Positions 19,230 to 28,945 of a stretch of DNA of 64,000 nt are shown here, piece after piece. The position numbers were made by a program, and so were the translations under genes. Numbering within the stretch: position 1 is the stretch's first letter; each line of letters opens with the position of its first letter. The stretch comes from Mesorhizobium_K marinum (GTDB lineage: Bacteria; Pseudomonadota; Alphaproteobacteria; Rhizobiales; Rhizobiaceae): NCBI RefSeq assembly GCF_040813715.1, contig NZ_JBFOCH010000011.1. One strand, given 5' to 3'. Under the pieces are notes generated by a model. The model was given only the letters and a program-made list of their open reading frames with translations, did no database searches and was not told the DNA's origin.

Positions 19230-20512
19230 GCGTCACCGTCTTCAACCGCGCCCGCGTCGTCGATCCGTCGCGCGGCATCGACGAGAGCGGCGCCGTCATC
19301 GTCCAGGGCGCGAAGATCGTCGCCGCCGGCGCCGACGCGCTCAACCAGGGTTTTCCCGAGGGAGCAGCGGTCGTCGACTGCCAGGGCAAGACCGTCCTTC
19401 CGGGCTTGGTAGACGCGCGCGTCTATATCGGCGAGCCGGGCGCGGAGCATCGCGAGACCATCCGCTCGGCCAGCGAAGCCGCGGCCGCCGGCGGCGTGAC
19501 CTCGATCGTCATGATGCCCGACACCGACCCGGTCATCGACGACATCGCGCTCGTCGAGCACGTCCTGCGCGCCGCCCGCGACACCGCCTCGGTCAACGTC
19601 TACCCTGCGGCTGCGATCAGCCGCGGGCTCGAAGGCGCCGAGATGACCGAGTTCGGCCTGCTGCGCGAGGCAGGCGCCGTCGCCTTCACCGACGGCCGCC
19701 ACACGGCGGCCAGTTCCGCGCTGATGCGCCGCGCGCTGACCTATGCGCGCGACTTCGGCGCGGTGATCGCGCACGAGACGCAGGATGCCGGACTGTCGGC
19801 GGCGGGCGTCATGAACGAGGGACTGTTCGCCAGCTGGCTCGGGCTATCAGGCATCCCGCGCGAGGCCGAGGCGATCCCCCTCGAACGCGACCTCATGCTC
19901 GCCCGGCTGACGCGCGGCGCCTACCATGCCGCCAAGATCTCGACGGCGATGTCGGCCGCCGCCGTGTCGCGCGCCAAGTCGGATGGCGCCAACGTCACCG
20001 CCGGCGTGTCGATCAACAACCTCTCGCTCAACGAGAACGACATCGGCGAGTACCGCACATTCTTCCGCCTCTCGCCGCCGCTGCGCGCCGAGGAGGACCG
20101 GCTCGCCATGATCGAGGCGCTGAAGGACGGAACGATCGACATTATCGTCTCCTCGCATGATCCGCAGGACGTCGACACCAAGCGGCTCCCCTTCGCCGAC
20201 GCCGCCGAAGGCGCGATCGGCCTCGAGACGCTGCTCGCCGCGGCGCTGCGGCTCCATCACAACGGCGACGTGCCGCTGCCACGGCTGGTCGAACTGCTGT
20301 CGGCCGCGCCGGCGAAACTCTTCGGCTTGCCCGGCGGCACGCTTCGGCCCGGCGCGCCGGCCGACCTCGTCCTGGTCGATCTCGACGAACCCTGGGTGGT
20401 CCAGGAGGCGGCAATCCGCTCGCTCTCCAAGAACACCTGCTTCGAGGGCGCCAGGATGCAGGGCCGGGTCTTGCAAACGATGGTCGCGGGACGCACAGTC
20501 TTTTCCGCGTAG
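19226..20512 (+). CDS. pyrC: Dihydroorotase-like protein lacking the HxH metal motif (pseudo-dihydroorotase)
   Basis: A 428-residue amidohydrolase-fold protein coupled to pyrB. Active dihydroorotases carry HxH after PGLVD; here the segment reads PGLVDARVYIGEPG, so Arg65 and Tyr67 replace both histidines. The later metal and proton-shuttle region reads SSHDPQDVDTKR instead of a DHAPH-type motif. In Pseudomonas a similar inactive PyrC' is needed to assemble aspartate carbamoyltransferase. I infer the same structural role here, with an active dihydroorotase encoded elsewhere. The family is certain; the inactivity is predicted from the missing residues. Confidence 0.88.
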   Translation: MSVTVFNRARVVDPSRGIDESGAVIVQGAKIVAAGADALNQGFPEGAAVVDCQGKTVLPGLVDARVYIGEPGAEHRETIRSASEAAAAGGVTSIVMMPDTDPVIDDIALVEHVLRAARDTASVNVYPAAAISRGLEGAEMTEFGLLREAGAVAFTDGRHTAASSALMRRALTYARDFGAVIAHETQDAGLSAAGVMNEGLFASWLGLSGIPREAEAIPLERDLMLARLTRGAYHAAKISTAMSAAAVSRAKSDGANVTAGVSINNLSLNENDIGEYRTFFRLSPPLRAEEDRLAMIEALKDGTIDIIVSSHDPQDVDTKRLPFADAAEGAIGLETLLAAALRLHHNGDVPLPRLVELLSAAPAKLFGLPGGTLRPGAPADLVLVDLDEPWVVQEAAIRSLSKNTCFEGARMQGRVLQTMVAGRTVFSA

Positions 20513-20547
20513 CTCGCCGCTAAGGCCATGCCAGGGAATGGTGCTCC

Positions 20548-21135
20548 ATGACCTATGAAACGCTCGTTGCCCTCGCCTTCGGCTATCTGCTGGGCTCGAT
20601 CCCCTTCGGCCTCCTGCTCACCCGCGCGGCCGGCCTCGGCGACGTCAGGAGCATCGGTTCCGGCAACATCGGCGCCACCAACGTCCTGCGCACCGGCAAC
20701 AAGGCGCTCGCCGCGGCCACGCTGCTCCTCGATCTACTGAAGGGCACGGCGGCCGTCCTGATCGCCGGCGCCTATGGCCCCGAAACGGCCATCGCCGCCG
20801 GGCTCGGCGCCTTCGCCGGCCACCTGTTCCCGGTCTGGCTGGGCTTCAAGGGCGGCAAGGGCGTGGCAACCTACATCGGCGTGCTGTTCGGGCTGATGTG
20901 GCAGGCGGCGCTGCTGTTTCTCGCGGTCTGGATCGCCGTTGCGCTGTCGCTGCGCTATTCGTCGCTGTCCGCGCTCGTCGCCTGTGTCGTCACGCCGGTC
21001 GCGCTTTTGCTGATGGGCCGCCCCGAGCTCGCGACCCTGTTCGCCGGCCTCAGCATCGTCGTCTTCATCAAGCACCGGGCGAACATCGCCCGGCTCGTCG
21101 CCGGCACCGAAGGCAAGATCGGGGCGAAGGGCTGA
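20548..21135 (+). CDS. plsY: Glycerol-3-phosphate acyltransferase (acyl-phosphate dependent)
   Basis: Transfers an acyl group from acyl phosphate to glycerol 3-phosphate, the first step of phospholipid synthesis, in the inner membrane. The 195-residue protein has five hydrophobic segments and the three PlsY motifs: GSIPFGLLLTR, GSGNIGATNVLR, and GHLFPVWLGFKGGKGVAT. It sits between pyrC and dprA, the common order in Rhizobiales. Confidence 0.95.
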   Translation: MTYETLVALAFGYLLGSIPFGLLLTRAAGLGDVRSIGSGNIGATNVLRTGNKALAAATLLLDLLKGTAAVLIAGAYGPETAIAAGLGAFAGHLFPVWLGFKGGKGVATYIGVLFGLMWQAALLFLAVWIAVALSLRYSSLSALVACVVTPVALLLMGRPELATLFAGLSIVVFIKHRANIARLVAGTEGKIGAKG

Positions 21136-21139
21136 GGCC

Positions 21140-22276
21140 GTGAACAAGCCGGCGGCCGCTCCCCAGCTCAGCGACCGCCAGCGCCTCAACTGGCTCCGCC
21201 TGATCCGCACGCCCAATGTCGGGCCGGCGAGTTTCCGCGACCTCGTCAACCGGTTCGGCTCAGCCGAAGCCGCCATTGAGATGATGCCCGAACTGACGCT
21301 GGCGGGCGGCGCGGGCCGGCCGGTGCGGATTCCCTCGGTCGCCGAGGCCGAGGCTGAACTTGAGGCGGCAGCCAGGGCCGGCGCCCGCTTCGTCGGCATC
21401 GGCGAGCCGGACTATCCGCCGCTCCTGAAACGGATGGACCATCCGCCGCCGCTGCTGGCGGTAAAGGGCGAACCCGCCGTCTTTTCGCTGCCGCCTGTCG
21501 CCATCGTCGGCGCGCGCAACGCGTCGCTGGCCGGCATCAAGATGGCGCGCGCGCTGGCCGCCGAACTCGGTCGGCAGGGTTATGGCGTCGTCTCCGGCCT
21601 GGCGCGCGGCATCGACACCGCCGCCCACGACGGGAGCCTGTCCACCGGAACGGTGGCGGTGCTGGCCGGGGGCATCGACCGCCCCTACCCGCCCGAAAAC
21701 GTCGGACTCGCCGGGGAGATCGCCATGCGCGGCGGCGCGGTCGTTTCTGAAATGCCGATGGGCTGGGAGCCGCGCGCGCAGGATTTTCCGCGGCGCAACC
21801 GCATCATCGCCGGCCTGTCCCTCGGCCTTGTCGTGGTCGAAGCGGCCAAGAGATCCGGCTCGCTGATCAGCGCGCGGCTGGCCGGCGAAATGGGCAGGCT
21901 CGTCTTCGCCGTGCCGGGATCGCCCCTCGATCCGCGCGCCGCCGGGGCAAACGATCTGCTGAAGCAGGGAGCGATCCTGGTGACCGAGGCCGCCGACATC
22001 CTGGAGGCCATCGCCCCCCTCACCGGCGCGACGATCCAGCTTCCCCCCAGGCTGGACGAGCCGCCTGACTTTGGCGCCACGCCGCCGCCCCGGGACAGCG
22101 ACCGCCAGCGCGTAGTCGAGGCGCTGGGGCCGACGCCGGTCAGCATCGACGAGCTTATCCGGCACACCGGCCTGCACCCGGCGCAGGTGTTCATGATTCT
22201 ACTCGAACTCGACCTCGCGGGTCGGCTCGAGCGCCATTCAGGAGGCGCTGTGTCGCTGCTGGTTGGCGACCTGTGA
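21140..22276 (+). CDS. dprA: DNA-processing protein DprA
   Basis: Binds single-stranded DNA and loads RecA during natural transformation. The 378-residue protein starts with GTG at 21140, four bases after plsY. It has an N-terminal SAM-like region, then the Rossmann domain: VAIVGARNAS, GVVSGLARGIDTAAH, VLAGGIDRPYPPEN, PRRNRIIAGLS, SGSLISARLA, and VPGSPLDPRAAG. A C-terminal winged-helix domain follows (PVSIDELIRHTGLHPAQVF). The last 39 bases overlap a small minus-strand ORF. Confidence 0.95.
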   Translation: MNKPAAAPQLSDRQRLNWLRLIRTPNVGPASFRDLVNRFGSAEAAIEMMPELTLAGGAGRPVRIPSVAEAEAELEAAARAGARFVGIGEPDYPPLLKRMDHPPPLLAVKGEPAVFSLPPVAIVGARNASLAGIKMARALAAELGRQGYGVVSGLARGIDTAAHDGSLSTGTVAVLAGGIDRPYPPENVGLAGEIAMRGGAVVSEMPMGWEPRAQDFPRRNRIIAGLSLGLVVVEAAKRSGSLISARLAGEMGRLVFAVPGSPLDPRAAGANDLLKQGAILVTEAADILEAIAPLTGATIQLPPRLDEPPDFGATPPPRDSDRQRVVEALGPTPVSIDELIRHTGLHPAQVFMILLELDLAGRLERHSGGAVSLLVGDL

Positions 22277-22441
22277 CGGCTGTGAACCGCTCAGGATGTC
22301 GCCCGCTTCGACGTAGGCCATCTCGATCAGGTAGGCCAGCATGTCGCACTGCTCGATTTCGGCCATGGTGCGCAACTGGCCGAGCATCGACTGGATATAG
22401 TCGATGGTGTCGGCATTTCTTCTGCCAGGCTGGGAATGCAT
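22238..22441 (-). CDS. Small conserved hypothetical protein (67 residues)
   Basis: A 67-residue acidic-helical protein with the core TIDYIQSMLGQLRTMAEIEQ followed by CDMLAYLIEMAYVEAGDIL. Short Rhizobiales proteins with this amphipathic pattern occur near dprA or topA, from memory and not checked. No signal peptide, membrane segment or catalytic motif is seen. The start is the ATG at 22441. The 3' end runs 39 bp into dprA on the opposite strand. The remaining 292 bp up to topA show no gene or clear signal beyond an AT-rich stretch. Confidence 0.6.
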   Translation of the reverse strand: MHSQPGRRNADTIDYIQSMLGQLRTMAEIEQCDMLAYLIEMAYVEAGDILSGSQPSQVANQQRHSAS

Positions 22442-22733
22442 CTCAAGACTCCACGGCCGGCCGCCGCCATCGAAATTACGCCAGGCGATGTTTCGGCCCC
22501 TCGTTTCTTATGCGGTTTTTTGCGGCAATCCCTTCGAGCCACGACCACTAACACATTTACTGTGAGTTGCAACAAACTTCAAGCAATCGCAAAAGTTGCA
22601 GTCCATCCGAGTGACCCGATTTTCAGGCCGCGGGCTTGACCGGACGGCAAACGGCAGCCATGTGACGGACGATTCTGAAAAATTCGGGCGCAGCTACACT
22701 CCGTCATCCGCGCCATAGGGAACAAAGCCGCTC

Positions 22734-25352
22734 ATGGATGTCGTCGTCGTCGAGTCCCCCAACAAGGTCAAATCGATCAACAAGTACCTGGGCAAGAACT
22801 ACAAGGTTCTGGCGTCCTTCGGCCACATCCGCGACCTGCCGGCAAAGGACGGCTCGGTGCGTCCCGACGACGACTTCTCGATGTCCTGGGAGGTCGATGC
22901 CCCGTCCTCGAAGCGCATGACCGACATCGCCAGGGCGGTGAAGGACGCCGACGGCCTGATCCTCGCGACCGACCCGGATCGCGAGGGCGAGGCCATCTCC
23001 TGGCACGTGCTCGAAGTGCTCCGGCAGAAGCGCGCGCTGAAGGACAAGCCGGTCAAGCGCGTCGTGTTCAACTCGATCACCAAGAAGGCCGTGCTCGACG
23101 CGATGGCCGCACCCCGTGACATCGACCCGGCGCTTGTCGATGCCTATCTGGCCCGCCGCGCGCTCGACTATCTGGTCGGCTTCAACCTGTCGCCCGTGCT
23201 GTGGCGCAAGCTGCCCGGTGCCCGTTCGGCCGGCCGCGTGCAGTCCGTCGCGCTGCGTTTCGTCTGCGACCGCGAGGCCGAGATCGAGCGCTTCATCCGC
23301 GAGGACTACTGGCTGATCGCCGCCATCCTCGGCACGCCGCGCAGCGAAACTTTCGAAGCCCGCCTGACTACGCTCGACGGCAAGAAGCTCGAGAAGCTCG
23401 ACATCAAGTCGGCCGAACAGGCCGCCGGCATCAAGGCTATGCTCGACGGGGCGGCCTTCAAGGCGCTCTCAGTCGAATCCAAGCCGACGCGCCGCAACCC
23501 CGCGCCGCCCTTCACCACCTCGACCATGCAGCAGGCCGCCTCCTCGCGGCTCGGCTTCTCGGCGCAGCGCACCATGCAGGTGGCGCAGCGCCTCTACGAG
23601 GGCATGGAGATCGGCGGCGAGACGGCAGGCCTCATCACCTACATGCGTACCGACGGCGTGCAGATGGCGCCGGAGGCGATCGGCGCCGCCCGCGACGCCA
23701 TTGCCAGGGAGTTCGGCGAAAAGTACCTGCCCGAGCAGCCGCGCCAGTACACGACCAAGGCCAAGAACGCCCAGGAAGCGCACGAGGCGATCCGCCCGAC
23801 CGACTTTTCGCGCACGCCGGCCGAGATGCGCAAGTTCCTCGATGCCGACCAGGCCCGCCTCTACGACATGATCTGGAAGCGCGCCATCGCCAGCCAGATG
23901 CTGCCGGCCGAGATCGAGCGGACCACGGTCGAGATCGAGGCGCGCAACGGCGGTCAGGTCGCCGGCCTGCGCGCGGTCGGTTCGGTTGTCCGCTTCGACG
24001 GCTTCATCGCCGCCTACACCGACCAGAAGGACGAAGACGCCGAGGACGAGGACAGCCGCCGCCTGCCGCAGGTCATCGCGGGCGAAACCCTCGCCCGCGA
24101 CACGATCAATGTCACGGCCCACACCACCGAGCCGCCGCCGCGCTACTCGGAAGCATCCTTCATCAAGAAGATGGAAGAGCTCGGCATCGGTCGCCCCTCC
24201 ACTTACGTGGCCACGCTGAAGACGCTGGAAGACCGCGAATACGTCACGATCGAGAACCGCAAGCTTATACCGCAGCCCAAGGGCCGGCTGGTCACCGCCT
24301 TCATGGAAAGCTTCTTCGAGCACTACGTCGAGTACGACTTCACCGCATCGCTGGAGGAAAAACTCGACGAGATCTCCGACGGCAAGCTCGCCTACAAGGA
24401 CGTGCTGCGCGACTTCTGGCGCGACTTCTCCGCGGCGATCGCCGAGATCAAGGACCTCAGGATATCCGAGGTGCTCGACGCCCTGAACGAGGACCTCGCG
24501 CCACTGCTTTTCCCGGCTCGCGCCGACGGCTCGAACCCGCGCACCTGCCCGAAATGCGGCACCGGCACTCTGTCGCTCAGGCTCGGCAAGAGCGGCGGCT
24601 TCATCGGCTGCTCCAACTATCCCGAGTGCAACTACACCCGCCAGTTCGGCGCGGAAGGCGCCGACGGCCACGCCGAGGGGCCCAGGGAACTCGGCAAGGA
24701 TCCTTACACGGGCGAGGAGATCACCCTGCGCTCGGGCCGCTTCGGACCCTACCTGCAGCGGGGCGAAGGCAAGGACGCCAAGCGGTCCAGCCTGCCCAAG
24801 GGCTGGACGCCCGATTCCATCGACCATGAGAAGGCGCTGGCCCTGCTTGCGCTGCCGCGCGATGTCGGCATGCACCCCGAGACCGGCAAGATGATCTCGG
24901 CCGGCCTCGGCCGCTACGGGCCGTTCGTCCTGCACGACGGCACCTACGCCAATGTCGAATCCATCGAGGACGTATTCACCATCGGCCTCAACCGCGCAGT
25001 CTCGGTCATCGCCGAGAAGCTCGCCAAGGGCCGCGGTGCGCGAAACGGTGGAACCCCCGCGGCGCTGAAGGAACTGGGCGACCATCCCGACGGCGGCAAG
25101 GTGACCGTCCGCGACGGCCGCTATGGCCCCTATGTCAACCACGAGAAGGTCAACGCCACCCTGCCCAAGGGCACGGACCCGATGTCGGTGACGCTCGAGG
25201 AGGCGCTGGAACTGATCGCCGAGCGGGCGGCCAAGGGCGGCGGCAAGAAGCCCGCGCGCAAGGCCAAGGCCGCGAAGTCGGGCGGCGCGGCGAAAAAGAC
25301 TGCGGCCAGGAAGCCGGCGGCGAAGAAGTCCGCGCCGAAGCAAGAGGCCTGA
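22734..25352 (+). CDS. topA: DNA topoisomerase I
   Basis: Type IA topoisomerase that relaxes negative supercoils. The 872-residue protein has an N-terminal Toprim domain (VVESPNKVKSINKYLG; DPDREGEAISWHV) and the catalytic tyrosine at about residue 303 in LITYMRTDGVQM. A four-cysteine zinc ribbon (CPKCGTGTL and CSNYPECNY, residues about 604-635) follows, then degenerate C-terminal repeats each ending GRYGPYV-like. The last 40 residues are Lys/Ala-rich. It is followed after four bases by rnr. Confidence 0.96.
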   Translation: MDVVVVESPNKVKSINKYLGKNYKVLASFGHIRDLPAKDGSVRPDDDFSMSWEVDAPSSKRMTDIARAVKDADGLILATDPDREGEAISWHVLEVLRQKRALKDKPVKRVVFNSITKKAVLDAMAAPRDIDPALVDAYLARRALDYLVGFNLSPVLWRKLPGARSAGRVQSVALRFVCDREAEIERFIREDYWLIAAILGTPRSETFEARLTTLDGKKLEKLDIKSAEQAAGIKAMLDGAAFKALSVESKPTRRNPAPPFTTSTMQQAASSRLGFSAQRTMQVAQRLYEGMEIGGETAGLITYMRTDGVQMAPEAIGAARDAIAREFGEKYLPEQPRQYTTKAKNAQEAHEAIRPTDFSRTPAEMRKFLDADQARLYDMIWKRAIASQMLPAEIERTTVEIEARNGGQVAGLRAVGSVVRFDGFIAAYTDQKDEDAEDEDSRRLPQVIAGETLARDTINVTAHTTEPPPRYSEASFIKKMEELGIGRPSTYVATLKTLEDREYVTIENRKLIPQPKGRLVTAFMESFFEHYVEYDFTASLEEKLDEISDGKLAYKDVLRDFWRDFSAAIAEIKDLRISEVLDALNEDLAPLLFPARADGSNPRTCPKCGTGTLSLRLGKSGGFIGCSNYPECNYTRQFGAEGADGHAEGPRELGKDPYTGEEITLRSGRFGPYLQRGEGKDAKRSSLPKGWTPDSIDHEKALALLALPRDVGMHPETGKMISAGLGRYGPFVLHDGTYANVESIEDVFTIGLNRAVSVIAEKLAKGRGARNGGTPAALKELGDHPDGGKVTVRDGRYGPYVNHEKVNATLPKGTDPMSVTLEEALELIAERAAKGGGKKPARKAKAAKSGGAAKKTAARKPAAKKSAPKQEA

Positions 25353-25356
25353 GACC

Positions 25357-27651
25357 TTGGCGCGGCGGATACCCGGAACCGGAAAACCCGCCGCCAGGCG
25401 CGCGGCCTCGAAGGGCGACTTCCGTCCGTCGCGGGACGACATCCTGAAATACATCGCCGAGAACCCCGACCGCGCCGGCAAGCGCGAGATCGCAAAGGCA
25501 TTTTCGCTGAAGGGCGACGACCGGGTCTGGCTGAAGGACGTGCTGCGCGACCTTCAGGACGAGGGCCTGCTCAGCAAGGACCGCAAGCGCCTGACGCGCG
25601 CCGGCAGCCTGCCGCATGTCAGCGTGCTCGAGATTTATGCGCGCGACGCCGACGGCGGACTGCTGGCGCGCCCGAGCGAATGGAACGACCGCTTCGGCGA
25701 ACCGCCGGTCGTTTCGCTGAGGCCGTCGCGCAACGGTCCGGCGCCGGGCCTCGGCGACCGCGTCCTGGCGAAGACGTTCCCGTCCGACGAAGGCGAAGGC
25801 CCGGCTTACACCGGCCGCGTCATGAAGGTCTTCGAGAAGCGCCCCGAGGCGGTCCTCGGCGTCCTGCGCCAGGCCGACGACGGCTCATTCCGCATCGAGC
25901 CGGTCGAACGCCGGCAGCCGGAAATGACCGTTTCGCGCGACGATCTGAACGGCGCCGAGAAAGGCGACCTCGTCGAGGTCGAGCAGTTGTCCTCGTCCCG
26001 CTACGGCCTGCCGCGCGGGCGCGTCCTCCAGAGGCTCGGCTCGCTGACCAGCGAGAAGGCGGTCTCGATGATCGCGCTGCATGCCCACGACATCCCGCAC
26101 ATCTTCCCGCCCGACGTGCTGGCCGAGGCCGAAGCGGTGAAGCCCGCCACCATGTCCGGCCGCGAGGATTTTCGCGACCTGCCGCTGATCACCATCGACC
26201 CGGCCGACGCCAAGGACCATGACGACGCCGTCCACGCCGAACCGGACACAGACGAGAAGAACACCGGCGGCGTCATCGTCACCGTCGCCATCGCCGACGT
26301 CGCCGCCTATGTCAGGCCGGGCTCCGCGCTCGACCGGGAGGCGCTCAGGCGCGGCAACTCGGTCTACTTCCCGGACCGCGTCGTGCCGATGCTGCCGGAG
26401 CGCATCTCCAACGATCTCTGTTCTCTCCGCGAGGGCGTCGACCGCCCGGCGCTGGCCGTGCGCATGACGTTCTCGGTCGACGGCAAGAAGATTCGCCACA
26501 CCTTCCACCGTGTCATGATGAAGTCGGCCGCGAAGCTCGCCTACCGCCAGGCGCAGGCCGCCATCGACGGCGCGCCCGACGACGCCACCAGCCCCATCCT
26601 CGACACCGTGCTGAAGCCGCTCTGGGACGCCTATGCGGTGCTGAAGCGTGGCCGCAGCGCGCGCCAGCCCCTCGAACTCGACCTGCCGGAACGCAAGATC
26701 CTGCTCAAGCCCGACGGCACCGTGGACAAGGTGATCGTCCCCGAGCGCCTCGACGCCCACAAGCTGATCGAGGAGTTCATGATCCAGGCCAACGTGGCGG
26801 CTGCCGAGACCCTCGAATCGAAGCTGCAGGCGCTGGTCTACCGCGTGCACGACGCACCTTCGCTCGCCAAGCAGGAATCGCTGCGCGAGTTTTTGGCCAC
26901 GCTCGGCATGTCGCTGGCGCGCGGCGCCTCGCTCACCCCGCGCTCGTTCAACGGTATCCTGGCGCAGGTCGAAGGCGCCGACAACGAGGCGCTGGTCAAC
27001 GAGGTGGTGCTGCGCACGCAGAGCCAGGCCATCTATTCGCCCGAGAATCTCGGCCATTTCGGCCTCAATCTGCGCCGCTATGCGCATTTCACCTCGCCGA
27101 TCCGGCGCTATGCGGACCTCATCGTCCACCGCGCGCTGATCTCGTCGCTGAAGCTCGGCTCAGACGGCATCACGCGAGCCGAGGAGGAACGTCTGGAGGA
27201 AATTGCCGGCCTGATATCCGCGACCGAGCGTCGCGCCATGGCCGCCGAGCGCGAGACGGTCGACCGGCTGATCGCCGCCTATCTGGCCGAACAGGTCGAC
27301 CAGACGTTCGAGGCCCGCGTCTCCGGCGTCACCAAGGCGGGACTATTTGTCCAGTTGCCGCAATACGGCGCGGATGGTTTCATACCCATATCTTCGCTTG
27401 GAGACGACTACTACCACTTCGATGAAGCGGCGCGCGCCCTGTTCGGCAGTCAGTCGGGCAAGGGCTATCAGCTCGCCGACCATGTCGAGGTCCGTCTCCT
27501 GGAAGTGGCGCCGCTCGCAGGGGCGATGCGCTTCGAGATGCTGAGCGAGCCGAAACCCCTGCCGGGTTCGAAGCGCTCGTATCACAAGTCGAAAACCGGC
27601 CGGCGTTCGCGGGAACGCGCTTCCCAGTCGCGCGGCCGCGCAAGGAGATGA
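25357..27651 (+). CDS. rnr: Ribonuclease R
   Basis: Processive 3'-5' exoribonuclease for structured RNA and tmRNA-linked decay. The 764-residue protein has an N-terminal helix-turn-helix region (KREIAKAFSLKGDDRVWLKD), cold-shock OB folds, the RNB catalytic domain with DPADAKDHDDAV at about residue 285, and YAHFTSPIRRYADLIVHR near residue 570. It ends in an S1 domain (FEARVSGVTKAGLFVQL) and a basic Arg/Ser tail. Start is TTG at 25357, four bases after the topA stop, with AGAGG within the end of topA as ribosome site. Confidence 0.95.
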   Translation: MARRIPGTGKPAARRAASKGDFRPSRDDILKYIAENPDRAGKREIAKAFSLKGDDRVWLKDVLRDLQDEGLLSKDRKRLTRAGSLPHVSVLEIYARDADGGLLARPSEWNDRFGEPPVVSLRPSRNGPAPGLGDRVLAKTFPSDEGEGPAYTGRVMKVFEKRPEAVLGVLRQADDGSFRIEPVERRQPEMTVSRDDLNGAEKGDLVEVEQLSSSRYGLPRGRVLQRLGSLTSEKAVSMIALHAHDIPHIFPPDVLAEAEAVKPATMSGREDFRDLPLITIDPADAKDHDDAVHAEPDTDEKNTGGVIVTVAIADVAAYVRPGSALDREALRRGNSVYFPDRVVPMLPERISNDLCSLREGVDRPALAVRMTFSVDGKKIRHTFHRVMMKSAAKLAYRQAQAAIDGAPDDATSPILDTVLKPLWDAYAVLKRGRSARQPLELDLPERKILLKPDGTVDKVIVPERLDAHKLIEEFMIQANVAAAETLESKLQALVYRVHDAPSLAKQESLREFLATLGMSLARGASLTPRSFNGILAQVEGADNEALVNEVVLRTQSQAIYSPENLGHFGLNLRRYAHFTSPIRRYADLIVHRALISSLKLGSDGITRAEEERLEEIAGLISATERRAMAAERETVDRLIAAYLAEQVDQTFEARVSGVTKAGLFVQLPQYGADGFIPISSLGDDYYHFDEAARALFGSQSGKGYQLADHVEVRLLEVAPLAGAMRFEMLSEPKPLPGSKRSYHKSKTGRRSRERASQSRGRARR

Positions 27652-28088
27652 GAATGGAAAGTCAGGTTTTCGGCGGCGAGCGCCACACCGGACGTCCGAC
27701 GCGCCCGCTCTGGAACGCCATGTGGAACGGCTTTCGCGGCAAGTGCCCGCATTGCGGCGAAGGCCGCCTGTTCTCGTCCTACCTGAAGATCACGCCGAAA
27801 TGCGCGCATTGCGGCGAGGAGATGCACCACCACCGCGCCGACGACCTCCCGGCCTACCTCGTGGTGGTCATCGTCGGCCATGTCATCATCGGCGCCTTCA
27901 TGGGCGTGGAGGCGACCAGCACGCTCTCCACCTGGCAGCATCTCGCCATCTGGGCGCCGCTCACGGTGGCCATGTCGCTGGCCCTGCTTCGCCCGATCAA
28001 GGGCGCCGTGGTCGGCCTGCAATGGGCGTTCTACATGCACGGTTTCGGCGGCGAGCAGGACCTCGTCGAGTCGCACCCGGAGATGTGA
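27648..28088 (+). CDS. DUF983 family membrane protein
   Basis: A 146-residue protein with two zinc-knuckle-like pairs (CPHCGEG and CAHCGEE, residues about 33-60) followed by two hydrophobic helices (residues about 69-92 and 98-122). Function of the family is unknown. Its ATG at 27648 overlaps the rnr stop by four bases; an ATG two codons further in is an alternative. Cotranscription with rnr is likely. Confidence 0.88.
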   Translation: MRMESQVFGGERHTGRPTRPLWNAMWNGFRGKCPHCGEGRLFSSYLKITPKCAHCGEEMHHHRADDLPAYLVVVIVGHVIIGAFMGVEATSTLSTWQHLAIWAPLTVAMSLALLRPIKGAVVGLQWAFYMHGFGGEQDLVESHPEM

Positions 28089-28135
28089 GGCGGGACGGTG
28101 CGGCAACTCTCCCCCGCCAGCGCCGGACGTAACCC

Positions 28136-28870
28136 GTGGAAGGGCTGAGCAAGGCCGAGGTCGACCGGCTCGAGGCGAAGGCGCTCGGCCCCGGTCCGCT
28201 CCGGCCGCGCGACGCCGGCACGCTCATCCTCATCGACCGGCAGGGCTCCGGCTTTCGCGTCCTGATGGGCCGACGCCACATGCGCCACGCCTTCATGCCC
28301 GGCAAGTACGTGTTTCCGGGCGGACGAACCGATCCGACCGACAGCCGTGTGCCGATCGCCTCCGCGCTGCATCCCGAAGAAGAAGCCAAGCTCATCGCCG
28401 GCGTCGGCCGGACCAGCCATGCGCGGGCGCGCGCCATCGCGCTGTCTGCGATCCGCGAGACCTATGAGGAAGCCGGCATCCTGATCGGCGAGAAGGGGCC
28501 GTTCGCCGCCAGCCGCGCCGAATGGCAGGCCTTTGCCGAGCACGAGGTACGCCCTGCCCTGTCGGGCCTGCGCATGATCGCGCGCGCCATCACGCCGCCG
28601 GGCCGCGTGCGCCGCTACGACACGCGCTTCCTCGCCGCCTGGCGCGGCGACGCCGCCGCCGAACTGGCGGGCGGCGGTCCGACCGACGAACTGGAGGAAC
28701 TGGTCTGGCTGCCGCTTGCCGAGGCCCGGCAGGCGGACATTCCCGAGATCACCCGCACCGTGCTCGGCGAACTCGAGATGCAGCTGGCCGACGACCCCAG
28801 GCTTTCGCCCGGCAGGTCCGTCCCCTGCTACAGGATGGTTGGCAAGACCTTCATCCGCGAACTGCTCTGA
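28136..28870 (+). CDS. NUDIX hydrolase
   Basis: A 244-residue pyrophosphohydrolase of unknown nucleotide substrate. The Nudix box is recognisable around ALSAIRETYEEAGILIG (about residues 102-118). An upstream segment, FMPGKYVFPGGRTDPTD, forms the usual beta hairpin before it, and the C-terminal part carries ELEELVWLPLAEA. Start is GTG at 28136, 47 bp after the DUF983 gene, on the same strand, so it may belong to the rnr unit. Confidence 0.85.
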   Translation: MEGLSKAEVDRLEAKALGPGPLRPRDAGTLILIDRQGSGFRVLMGRRHMRHAFMPGKYVFPGGRTDPTDSRVPIASALHPEEEAKLIAGVGRTSHARARAIALSAIRETYEEAGILIGEKGPFAASRAEWQAFAEHEVRPALSGLRMIARAITPPGRVRRYDTRFLAAWRGDAAAELAGGGPTDELEELVWLPLAEARQADIPEITRTVLGELEMQLADDPRLSPGRSVPCYRMVGKTFIRELL

Positions 28871-28909
28871 TCACCGGTAGCGCTCGCTCGGCACGCCGGG
28901 AACGAGCCA

Positions 28910-28931
28910 CGCGCCGGGCCAGCCCGGCGCG
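28910..28931. terminator. GC-rich hairpin between convergent genes
   Basis: A perfect 10-bp inverted repeat, CGCGCCGGGC and GCCCGGCGCG with a 2-base spacer, fills part of the 75-bp space between the NUDIX gene and the convergent secreted-protein gene. It has no U tract. It could stop transcription from both sides. Confidence 0.45.
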
Positions 28932-28945
28932 CCACGGGTTCCGGC

